The notes under the pieces were generated by a model. That model had not been told where the DNA came from. It did not search any database and was given only the letters and a program-made list of their open reading frames with translations. Below, piece by piece: positions 35,786 through 42,803 of a stretch of 64,000 nt of DNA. A program made the position numbers and the translations under genes. Each line of letters opens with the position of its first letter. Within the stretch, counting starts at the first letter, position 1. The DNA is from Akkermansiaceae bacterium (GTDB lineage Bacteria > Verrucomicrobiota > Verrucomicrobiia > Verrucomicrobiales > Akkermansiaceae), in contig JAPKCM010000012.1 in assembly GCA_028822935.1 (NCBI GenBank), positions 1 to 64,000 of the forward strand, given 5' to 3'.

Positions 35786-36679
35786 ATGAAAAAAATCACT
35801 TCTATCTTCTTCGCTCTCCCTCTCGCCGCTTTCGGATGAGACGGTTGAAAACTCACCACCCCGCCAGTTGGCGGATCAGACCAACTCGAATCCACCGGAC
35901 TCAGCCTCTCTCTCGACTACACGTATCGAAAAAGCGACGAAATCTACCAAGGCTCCAACGAAATCGCGAACCCGAACCAGGTCGCTACGATCTTCGAGCG
36001 CATTAATTTCAGTGCGGCCTATCGAATCAGCGATCAAGTGATCTTGCGCGCGTCCCTGCCTTACACCCACGCCACGCGCGAGGAGCTGGGGCTTGCCGAC
36101 AAGACGATCGAAGGCCTCGCTGACATCACCCTTTCCGCCCTCTGGTATCCCTGGATCGGCGAGACAAGTGCGTTGCGGAGTCTCGGATTCTCCACCGGGC
36201 TCATTCTCCCCACGGGTAACTCCAGTAACACTCCGAATGTCGGCGTCGCGATCCCATCCGTTTTCCAACTCGGAACAGGCTCTTACCAAGGGACACTGGG
36301 AGTTCGCTATTCGAGGTTGATCGATGATTGGAGCCTCGCAACCTCGGCCGATATCATCGCCCCACTCGATGACTCCTCCGCAGGCTTCCGCCCCGCCACG
36401 ACCTACTTCTGGTCCGGCAGCGCGGCCCACCCGCTCAGCGAATCATTTACTGGCAAAATGACCCTCTCTCTCAGTCACGGAACTCGGGATGAATTCCAAG
36501 GTGTCGCTTATGCCAATACCGGCTCGACGACCTTCGCCATCTCGCCCTCCTTGATCTGGGATATCGGGGAGAGCTACTCGGCCTCCGCCTCGGTCTCCAT
36601 CCCTCTTCACCGGGATGTCAATGCCACCGCGATCGCCGCCGGTCCCTTTTTCCGGATCGGGGTGAGTCGGAGCTTCTAG
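35786..36679 (+). CDS. Candidate selenoprotein: outer-membrane beta-barrel with two in-frame TGA (UDGU)
   Basis: 297 codons from ATG 35786 to TAG 36677-36679. Signal peptide MKKITSIFFALPLAAFG, then TGA (35837-35839, codon 18), Asp-Gly, TGA (35846-35848, codon 21), and an unbroken frame of alternating strands ending in GPFFRIGVSRSF with a terminal Phe, as in outer-membrane barrels. Internal strands (LSLSLDYTYRKSD, INFSAAYRISDQVILRASLP, GFSTGLILPTGNSS) resemble the phenol-pathway/transporter porin group. Members of that group, as I recall, often have CxxC-type cysteines right after the signal peptide, so TGA here may encode selenocysteine. Ending the gene at the TGA, or starting at GTG 36038 inside a strand, makes little sense. 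A pseudogene with two nonsense changes is the alternative. Confidence 0.6.
35861..35874 (+). promoter_or_regulatory. Candidate bacterial SECIS hairpin
   Basis: CCGCC-AGTT-GGCGG, a perfect 5-bp stem with a G-T in the apical loop. The loop G (35867) is 19 bases after the second TGA and 28 after the first; bacterial SECIS loops normally sit about 16-37 bases downstream. GTTG (35844-35847) and CAAC (35882-35885) could close a lower stem. It is also part of the coding sequence, so it may be coincidence. Confidence 0.4.
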
Positions 36680-36740
36680 ATGAAAAGATTCTCCCGCCGC
36701 TGGATTCGAAAATACTTCGGTCCAGCGGTTGGGTCTTCTT

Positions 36741-36842
36741 CGTGTGGAGCGTGGTGAAGTCCCCATTTTATCAGAATCCCTCAAATCCAGAGAAAGGTTT
36801 GCCTACGAATTTTGAGGGAATCCTGATTTCCACCTCCACACG
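36741..36842. repeat. 102-base imperfect inverted repeat
   Basis: Outer arms CGTGTGGAGCGTGG (36741-36754) and CCACCTCCACACG (36830-36842) pair with one extra base. Inner arms TCAGAATCCCTCAAA (36771-36785) and TTTGAGGGAATCCTGA (36811-36826) pair with one extra base and one mismatch. It lies between the barrel gene and rlpA, and may be a structured RNA, a terminator-like element or a miniature mobile-element remnant. The rest of the 36680-36897 gap shows nothing else. Confidence 0.55.
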
Positions 36843-36897
36843 CAGCTAGATTCTTTCCTTCTCACGAAATCTACCAAGTGCTAAATAATTGCCCCTC

Positions 36898-37335
36898 ATG
36901 AAATTGATTCCGACATTCATCATTGCGGGAGTTCTTTCGTCGTGCAGCGAGCTGATCCCGCCAAAAATCAGTCCTAAACCGGCGTCCAAGAAGGTCGAAA
37001 AGACCAAGGTTCTTTCCACGGAATACGGGCTCTCTTCTTGGTATAGCATTAAGACCAACCACGGACGCAGGACCGCCAGTGGACGCCTCCTTTCCAATGG
37101 AGCCCGCACCGCTGCCCACAAAAAACTCCCGATGGGATCCAGAGTGCGTGTCACTTGTCTCTTTAATGGAAAATCAGAGATTCTTCATATCACCGATCGC
37201 GGGCCTTACACCAAAGGCCGCATCATCGATCTCACCATCGGCAGCGCCCAACGTCTCGGCTTCTACTCTCGCGGAATCACCAGGGTGAAGGTCGAGGTTC
37301 TCAGCAGAGGAAACTGGAAATACAAGCACTCGTGA
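36898..37335 (+). CDS. rlpA: RlpA-like double-psi beta-barrel lipoprotein
   Basis: 145 aa from ATG 36898 (a TTG at 36889 would add three residues). Lipobox LSSC (Cys about residue 16). The domain YGLSSWYSIKTNHGRRTASG to RTAAHKKLPMGSRVRVT, then ITDRGPYTKGRIIDLTIGSA and AQRLGFYSRGITRVKVEVL, is the RlpA DPBB fold that binds or cleaves glycan strands lacking stem peptides at septa. The C-terminal SPOR domain of E. coli RlpA is missing, as in many short homologues. Outer-membrane lipoprotein. Single gene. Confidence 0.88.
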   Translation: MKLIPTFIIAGVLSSCSELIPPKISPKPASKKVEKTKVLSTEYGLSSWYSIKTNHGRRTASGRLLSNGARTAAHKKLPMGSRVRVTCLFNGKSEILHITDRGPYTKGRIIDLTIGSAQRLGFYSRGITRVKVEVLSRGNWKYKHS

Positions 37336-37356
37336 CCTTCCCATTCCTCGAATCGT

Positions 37357-38997
37357 TCAAACGAGCGTTGCTTGCACGGCATCTGAAATGAAGGTGCTTT
37401 CCGTCGCTTCATCGACCGCAAGGCGCATCTGAAACTTAAGAGTCTCGACCGGGATCGGCGGGCGACTCGTCTCGAAGACATGAAGCAGGGCATCCGCCGG
37501 TTCGTGGCTCCCGGTTTTCACCAAACGGACTGCTTTGACAGCGAGTGCTTCCGCTCCGCCAGCAGTGACCAGTTCGGGAAAGAGAGGCAGTAGCTTCTGC
37601 CATTCTTCGGCACTCAGTTTGAGTCCGCGCTTACCACAGAGGGCGTTGAAAAGGCCCAACGCTTCGTCCGACTCGACCGCGGGGAAAATTGGAATTTTCA
37701 CATCGATCCTTCCGGGACGTTTCAGATCGACCTCGATGAGGTCAGGGCGGCTCGACGCGAGAATCCAGACAATGCGACCACGATTGCGCGGGTTCGACAT
37801 TTCCTTGGCCATCATGGAATAAACACGACTAGAGACGCCGGAATCACCCGAGCCTCCCGCCCGCTTTCCGAGGGCTTGGTCGGCTTCATCGACAAAGACC
37901 ATACAGCGGCCCAAGGCATGCAGGAGGGAAAAGATCTTTTCAAGATTGGCCTCGGTGCTTCCCACCCAGCGATCCCGGAAATTTTTAAGAACCACCACCG
38001 GAACCCCCGCGGATCCCGCGAGACACTCGGCAAGGTAGGTCTTTCCGGTGCCGACCGGACCGCAGAAAAGGTAGCCCATGGGCATGGCGGAGAGTTCATC
38101 ACGACGCCAGAGTTCCAGATCCTGCTTGAGCCACGCTTTGACACCATCGAGTCCGATCACATCATCAAGTGAGCGATCCGGCTCGACAAATTCGATGAGT
38201 CCGCCGCAGTCGCGCTCGACGAGTTCTTTTTTTAAACGACCAAAGTCGGATTCGCTAATCGGCTTGTTGTCGTAGTGCCTCCGGCGAAGAAGTTCTTCGA
38301 CCGCACTCACCGTCGCTCCGCGGAGTCGACTGGCAGCCCAAGCAGGGCGATCACCAAGCTCGGTAAGCGCAGCCGAACAGCTTTTGGCGAGACAGGAAAT
38401 GACACCCGTAAGATGAGTTTGATCAGGCAGAGGCACTTCGATCTCAGCCACCGCTGGATGATTCGCAACAAGGGGGTGAAGATCATTCAAACTCTCGGAA
38501 AGGAGAAAGACCGCTTCATTATGTGCCGGAAGATCGACCTCGGAAGCCCAGGCTCGCCAGATGTTGGCGAGGGCGTGGAGATCGTAGTTCAGCGCATTGG
38601 GAAGAGAGGGACAAACCAGATGGGCGCTCTTGATGATGACCGCGACCTTGGGCGAGGCCGCACCAATCGCCTGGAGGTTTCGAACGTAGATGAGGTAGCT
38701 ATTGAGAAAACGAATCGCGGCAAGCGGCGCGAGCGGGTAGTCACCATCGCTCCACTTCGCGAATTCTTCGCGGCCCCGCTCAACCCGGATTCCGGCTCCC
38801 AGGTCGTAACTCAGAACGACATTAAAACGGGGCACGAGCACTTCGCTGAGATAGTCCCCCAGCGTCCCAAGCCGCGCTTCCTTGAGATCTAGGAGCATCC
38901 GGTCATTCACGTTTCCATGAAGGACGAAGCAGCCGGCTGAGCCGCTGCTATAGCGATCAACAACTTCCTTGGACCAAGCTGGGAGGCGGGAGCTCAT
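37357..38997 (-). CDS. AAA+ ATPase encoded with PspA
   Basis: 546 aa, cytoplasmic. N-terminal half (residues 1-270) is a diverged AAA-like module without a clear Walker A (RYSSGSAGCFVLHGNVNDRM at the start, VAVIIKSAHLVCPSLP). The C-terminal half is a classical AAA domain: IGLDGVKAWLKQDLELW, Walker A CGPVGTGKTYLAECLAG near residue 320, Walker B RCMVFVDEADQALG, sensor ILASSRPDLIEVDLKRPGRID. The design resembles Cdc48/ycf46-like proteins (inactive N-module, active C-module). Last gene of pspA-membrane protein-AAA, overlapping the membrane protein by 4 bases. It probably remodels or removes the PspA complex. Partner is inferred from the operon only. Confidence 0.8.
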   Translation of the reverse strand: MSSRLPAWSKEVVDRYSSGSAGCFVLHGNVNDRMLLDLKEARLGTLGDYLSEVLVPRFNVVLSYDLGAGIRVERGREEFAKWSDGDYPLAPLAAIRFLNSYLIYVRNLQAIGAASPKVAVIIKSAHLVCPSLPNALNYDLHALANIWRAWASEVDLPAHNEAVFLLSESLNDLHPLVANHPAVAEIEVPLPDQTHLTGVISCLAKSCSAALTELGDRPAWAASRLRGATVSAVEELLRRRHYDNKPISESDFGRLKKELVERDCGGLIEFVEPDRSLDDVIGLDGVKAWLKQDLELWRRDELSAMPMGYLFCGPVGTGKTYLAECLAGSAGVPVVVLKNFRDRWVGSTEANLEKIFSLLHALGRCMVFVDEADQALGKRAGGSGDSGVSSRVYSMMAKEMSNPRNRGRIVWILASSRPDLIEVDLKRPGRIDVKIPIFPAVESDEALGLFNALCGKRGLKLSAEEWQKLLPLFPELVTAGGAEALAVKAVRLVKTGSHEPADALLHVFETSRPPIPVETLKFQMRLAVDEATESTFISDAVQATLV

Positions 38998-39377
38998 TCC
39001 GGCGGAATTTCGTCAGAGAGACCGTCAGGGAGGCCGTCAGGATCTAACGGGACTTCGATTCCCTCCATCAAGTTCTCAATACCCGGATCCTCAAGATTTT
39101 CGACTACTGGAGTAACAATGGCACTCGAAATGATCGGGGCGAAAAAGGCCCAGAGCGGAAGAACAAAGACGCTAATAAGAATTAGGAAAATACCCTGCGC
39201 GGTGCCACCTCGAGTTAGGATGACAATCGCCACGATCAGCACGATCAGCACGATGGGCCAGACGAGAAACCAGCTGAGAAACCCGAGGAAGGGAATGACG
39301 GCAAAAATGAGAAAGGCGACGACAAGGACCCAGCTGGTCCAGGCGAGTCCACGGTAGGATTGCTTTTCGGCGGACAT
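38994..39377 (-). CDS. Small membrane protein in the pspA operon
   Basis: 127 aa. Two or three transmembrane segments: about 12-33 (WVLVVAFLIFAVIPFLGFLSW), 38-54 (VWPIVLIVLIVAIVILTRG) and 58-78 (AQGIFLILISVFVLPLWAF), then an acidic tail (VENLEDPGIENLMEGIE...). No known domain; it may be the membrane anchor or signal partner of PspA, like PspB/PspC elsewhere but without their sequence. It lies 3 bases after pspA and overlaps the ATPase gene by 4, so the three genes form one unit. Confidence 0.7.
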   Translation of the reverse strand: MSAEKQSYRGLAWTSWVLVVAFLIFAVIPFLGFLSWFLVWPIVLIVLIVAIVILTRGGTAQGIFLILISVFVLPLWAFFAPIISSAIVTPVVENLEDPGIENLMEGIEVPLDPDGLPDGLSDEIPPE

Positions 39378-39380
39378 CTT

Positions 39381-40145
39381 TTAGACGGATTCGCTTTCGG
39401 GGCCCATCGATGACTTGGTCGTCTCGCTGGGCTCACTCGTTTCTGCTTCAGCTGAAGGTGCCTTTTCCAGCTCCATTCCTTCTGCTGCGGCAAACTCCGC
39501 CAAAGCCATGTCGGCAAGAGCATCCTGCTCGGATTCCTTGGCATGAATTTCGGTCATATCGACCTGATCACGAGCGACCCGGGCACGTCCAGCGGCCTTG
39601 GTGCGCTCTTCTTCGACAATATCCTCGAGGCGATTCAAGGTATCCCCTGCTCCTCCGATACTGGTGACCATGCCGGAAGCCATCTCGTTGAGATCAGCCA
39701 TCGCTTTGGTCACTTTCATTTCGTCAACATTGCGCACAAGGCCCTCGATGCGTTCCTTGGCCGTCTTCACGCTTACGTCGCGAGCCTTGACCAGTTCTTT
39801 ATAGCGGACATCTGCCTGCTCCATCTGCTCCTTCACCTCGTCATGCTCGGCATCGACGGCTTTGAGCTTAAGAGCAAGTTGACCCGCAAGCTCGCGGTTT
39901 CCCGCTTTGAGGTTGGCGGCCGTCTTCGTCCGAAGTTCCGTTTCCTCTTTATCGAGCTTTCTGACCTGTGAGATCAACTTTTCCACCAGTCCAGCGTGGG
40001 CCGCGAGGCCTTTGTTGAACTCGGCGATCTGAGCACGGAGGTTTTCCTTTTCGACCTCAAGAAGAGCTTCCGGATTTTTCTTTTCCATTCCGCTCACGAA
40101 GAGCCCGAAAAAACCCCTGACCAAATTACTTAATCTTTTGAACAT
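39381..40145 (-). CDS. pspA: PspA/IM30-family envelope stress protein
   Basis: 254 aa from ATG 40145 (MFKRLSNLVRGFFGLFVSG), the typical amphipathic membrane-binding start; the longer frame from 40238 is upstream sequence. Residues 20-190 are a long coiled coil with NPEALLEVEKENLRAQIAEF and KARDVSVKTAKERIEGL in the ESCRT-III-like PspA fold. An acidic Ala/Glu-rich tail (LADMALAEFAAAEGMELEKA...) follows. It forms rods or rings that stabilise the inner membrane under proton-leak or envelope stress. Followed in the same operon by a membrane protein and an AAA ATPase. No sigma-54 PspF gene is in the window. Confidence 0.88.
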   Translation of the reverse strand: MFKRLSNLVRGFFGLFVSGMEKKNPEALLEVEKENLRAQIAEFNKGLAAHAGLVEKLISQVRKLDKEETELRTKTAANLKAGNRELAGQLALKLKAVDAEHDEVKEQMEQADVRYKELVKARDVSVKTAKERIEGLVRNVDEMKVTKAMADLNEMASGMVTSIGGAGDTLNRLEDIVEEERTKAAGRARVARDQVDMTEIHAKESEQDALADMALAEFAAAEGMELEKAPSAEAETSEPSETTKSSMGPESESV

Positions 40146-40213
40146 GTTTTTAAATTTACCTCCCCAGTGTGGGGAAGGAGCATCGCTGGCGCAAGTATAA
40201 GACCTCGCTTGTT

Positions 40214-40858
40214 TTATAAAGCATCGGGTCGGTCCCAAGGGACCCGATGCCCGGCTCCGGGAACAATTTCGAGGCTTCCCTGCGGAATCAGATCAATGAC
40301 CTCACGCGCAAGATCGAGAAACTTCAGATCGTATTCACCCACGAGCCAGCGAACGGGACAAGAGATTTGCGAAAGGCGCGGGCGCAGGTCGTCTTGAGCG
40401 CCGAGGGACCAGAGACGAAAACTCTTGCCGACCTCAGAAGCTCGAGGCGCCAGTTGAGAACGATCGCCCCATTGAGGAGGCTTCCCCTCCAGGACGGGTT
40501 GAGAATTCCACTTTTCGAGAAACAAAGGCCAGTCGGATTCCGCGAGCCGGGCCCATCTCTCATCGGCAACGAGACGCTCTTCACGCCCCGCAGAGAGGCC
40601 CGGATGAGCGGAAATGATGACTGCCTCACCGAAATCGCACGCCCCACTGAGCAGGGCATGAAGCGCGAGCCGCCCTCCCATCGAGTAGCCCACCAGGGTG
40701 TCTCCGGGGCGAGAATCCTGCGCCATTTTTTGACCCGCTTCTTCCAGCGTGAGGTCGTCCTTTTCCAAATAGCACCAGAGATCGACACCCTCATAACGAG
40801 GACCAAAGCGTGCCCAGTCATCCGCCATCCCAACGGCCCCATGAAGACAGCGAATCAT
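40214..40858 (-). CDS. MenH-like alpha/beta hydrolase
   Basis: 214 aa from ATG 40858, which overlaps the HAD stop as ATGA. HGAVGMADDW gives the oxyanion region, LVGYSMGGRLALHAL the nucleophile elbow G-Y-S-M-G-G, WLVGEYD the acid, and VPGAGHRVPWDRP the His. The pattern and size are those of MenH (SHCHC synthase) and related small hydrolases; VIISAHPGL and RWARLAESDWPLFLEKW also match. No other menaquinone gene is nearby, so the substrate is open. Translated with the HAD gene. Confidence 0.78.
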   Translation of the reverse strand: MIRCLHGAVGMADDWARFGPRYEGVDLWCYLEKDDLTLEEAGQKMAQDSRPGDTLVGYSMGGRLALHALLSGACDFGEAVIISAHPGLSAGREERLVADERWARLAESDWPLFLEKWNSQPVLEGKPPQWGDRSQLAPRASEVGKSFRLWSLGAQDDLRPRLSQISCPVRWLVGEYDLKFLDLAREVIDLIPQGSLEIVPGAGHRVPWDRPDAL

Positions 40859-41568
40859 GGCTTCCAGATTCCAAAGAGTTGCAAGGCGCAGCCCCAGCCA
40901 AAGGCAAATCGGTTCTTCCAGGGTTTCGCAGGCTCCAGGAGACGCCATCCACGATCAGCGCCTTCCGCTTTGATCGAGGGCAGCGGATTGACAAGCGTCT
41001 GCTTCTGACAGAGTTCCAGAAGCGGAACGTCTGCACGGGAGTCGCTGTAGCCTTCGATGCCCTCCGTGATTCCAAGGTCGGCGAGTCGGACAACTTTGGC
41101 CCCCCCTTTGTGATTCTCCCCGATCAGATCCGGAAAAAACTCCACCTGATCGCCCCACTCAAAAAGGGTTCCAAGACTGAGATCAAAACCAAGCGCTTTT
41201 CCAATGTGCTGAACCCAAAGCTCCGGGCTCGCGGAGGAGAGAACGAGTCGTCGCCCGGCCGCACGATGTTCCTCAATTTCGGAAATGATTTCGGGATAGG
41301 TGAGCCGCGGGAGCCATTCTTTCACAAATTGAGCGGCCAGCTCTTCGAGTCTTTCCCGCTTCATCCCCCAGAGATAACAGTGAAAAACCCGCTTCATCCC
41401 TCCCGCTCCCAACAGCTTATTGAGAGGAAGAAACAGGAGAAACACGAGAGTCAAAACTCGTCTCCATCCCTCTTCTTGAAGGACATAGCTCCGGAAGACT
41501 AGTTGGGTATCCCAAGGGACAATGGTTTGATCGAGATCAAAAAGGACGGTCTCCGGCACGTTGCTCAC
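40855..41568 (-). CDS. HAD-family phosphatase (subclass IB)
   Basis: 237 aa. Motif I FDLDQTIVPWDT (nucleophile D11, acid D13) near the N-terminus, motif II LVLSSASPELWV near residue 112, motif III/IV IEGYSDSRADVPLL with conserved Asp. The alpha-helical cap and overall layout match SerB-like HAD-IB phosphatases. Cytoplasmic; a hydrophobic stretch LTLVFLLFLPLNKLLGAGG is the cap helix of this class. Substrate unknown. First gene of a two-gene unit with the MenH-like hydrolase. Confidence 0.85.
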   Translation of the reverse strand: MSNVPETVLFDLDQTIVPWDTQLVFRSYVLQEEGWRRVLTLVFLLFLPLNKLLGAGGMKRVFHCYLWGMKRERLEELAAQFVKEWLPRLTYPEIISEIEEHRAAGRRLVLSSASPELWVQHIGKALGFDLSLGTLFEWGDQVEFFPDLIGENHKGGAKVVRLADLGITEGIEGYSDSRADVPLLELCQKQTLVNPLPSIKAEGADRGWRLLEPAKPWKNRFAFGWGCALQLFGIWKP

Positions 41569-41639
41569 GGTATTCTGGGTAGCGGATTGGCAAAAAAATG
41601 GAATTTCAATCTCTTCCAGCTTCTGCGCAGAGTGAAGTT

Positions 41640-42803
41640 ATGAAATTCCTCACCGGATTGATGCTCTGCGCCGCCCCCCTGCAGGCACAAATCTATGCTG
41701 ATGTTTCCACGACAATGGGGGGATTCACGGTAGAACTCTATTACGAGGACTCCCCCATGACGGTTGCCAATTTTATTGGCCTCGCGGAAGGCTCCAAAAA
41801 TTGGATCGATTCTACCACGGGAGAGGTCAAAAAAAATCAGCCCTATTACAATGGCATTATTTTTCACCGGGTCATTGCCGGCTTCATGAACCAAGTGGGT
41901 TCACGAAAGGGCGATGGCACCGACGGTCCCGGTTACACTTTTCCTGATGAAGTTTCAAACGGCGTCCTCCACGATGAAGCCTACCTTCTCTCCTCTGCCA
42001 ATTCAGGACCAAACACCAACGGGTCGCAGATGTTCATCACAGTGGACGCGACTTCCTGGCTCGATGGAGTTCATACTGTTTTTGGGAAAGTCACCGTGGG
42101 CACTGACATCATTGATTCCATCAATCAGGTCGCAGTTTCAGGCGACACTCCCGTCACCGAGGTGTCGATCACAGACGTCCAGGTCCGCAGAGTTGGTCCC
42201 GAGGCAAATGCCTTCGACGTTTCTGCCCAAGGTGTCCCTGAAGTGAGCGAAGCATCCATTCAAATTGAACTTTCGAGCGAGGGAACGCCCCAGATTTCCT
42301 TTGATCAACAACCAGGGACCTCTCTCAACTTCTTAAGCAGCCCCGATCTGATCTCTTGGGACTCGTCCTCTCGCTACCTTTCGGAGCAAAACCCCAGCAT
42401 CAGTGAACATCCGCTTGAGAATTTAAGCACTCGTTCATTTTTCCATCAGCCCTCGATTATCACTTGGGGATCGAAAGCCATCTTTCCGAGCGCGCTTGAA
42501 AATTTCATTATTACCATCAATTCAAACATAGTGGGGATCGTCATCGATCTCGGAGATCCTGCAACGATCAAAGTTGTCGATGGCGAACCTAGCCTCATCG
42601 ATCTGAGCCGGAGCACCATCACAACAGATGGATTCGGAGCATCCTTTCTCATCTTCTCAGAGGAACTTGTCCCATTTCGCTTCCGTCTAGGTGCTGATCT
42701 TCCAATCACTTCTGAACCCACGGGCCGTATGACCGGCACCGCCTTCATACCTCTGAATACGCGTTCTTTGACAGGAACATTTTTATTCACCCAAAAGCGA
42801 TGA
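41640..42803 (+). CDS. Exported cyclophilin-type peptidyl-prolyl isomerase
   Basis: 387 aa from ATG 41640, the start of a signal peptide (MKFLTGLMLCAAPLQAQ). Cyclophilin domain residues about 20-195: GGFTVELYYEDSPMTVANF, GIIFHRVIAGFMNQVG with the catalytic Arg, ANSGPNTNGSQMFIT and LDGVHTVFGKV. It helps fold exported proteins. The second half (about 190 residues) is a beta-rich domain with no known family (STITTDGFGASFLIF, GRMTGTAFIPLNTRSLTGTF). The stop overlaps the next cyclophilin-like gene (ATGA), so both are made together. Confidence 0.88.
   Translation: MKFLTGLMLCAAPLQAQIYADVSTTMGGFTVELYYEDSPMTVANFIGLAEGSKNWIDSTTGEVKKNQPYYNGIIFHRVIAGFMNQVGSRKGDGTDGPGYTFPDEVSNGVLHDEAYLLSSANSGPNTNGSQMFITVDATSWLDGVHTVFGKVTVGTDIIDSINQVAVSGDTPVTEVSITDVQVRRVGPEANAFDVSAQGVPEVSEASIQIELSSEGTPQISFDQQPGTSLNFLSSPDLISWDSSSRYLSEQNPSISEHPLENLSTRSFFHQPSIITWGSKAIFPSALENFIITINSNIVGIVIDLGDPATIKVVDGEPSLIDLSRSTITTDGFGASFLIFSEELVPFRFRLGADLPITSEPTGRMTGTAFIPLNTRSLTGTFLFTQKR

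Noticed and set aside
35837-35848. TGA read as tryptophan throughout this genome
   Set aside because: Many ordinary genes in the window (for example trmD, the HAD and TolC genes) end in TGA.
36038-36679. Barrel gene starting at GTG 36038
   Set aside because: This start falls inside a beta strand and would remove the signal peptide; the frame is open and coding-like from 35849 backward to the TGAs.
38275-38892. 205-residue plus-strand frame inside the AAA ATPase gene
   Set aside because: Antisense to a gene with clear Walker motifs; basic composition with no domain.
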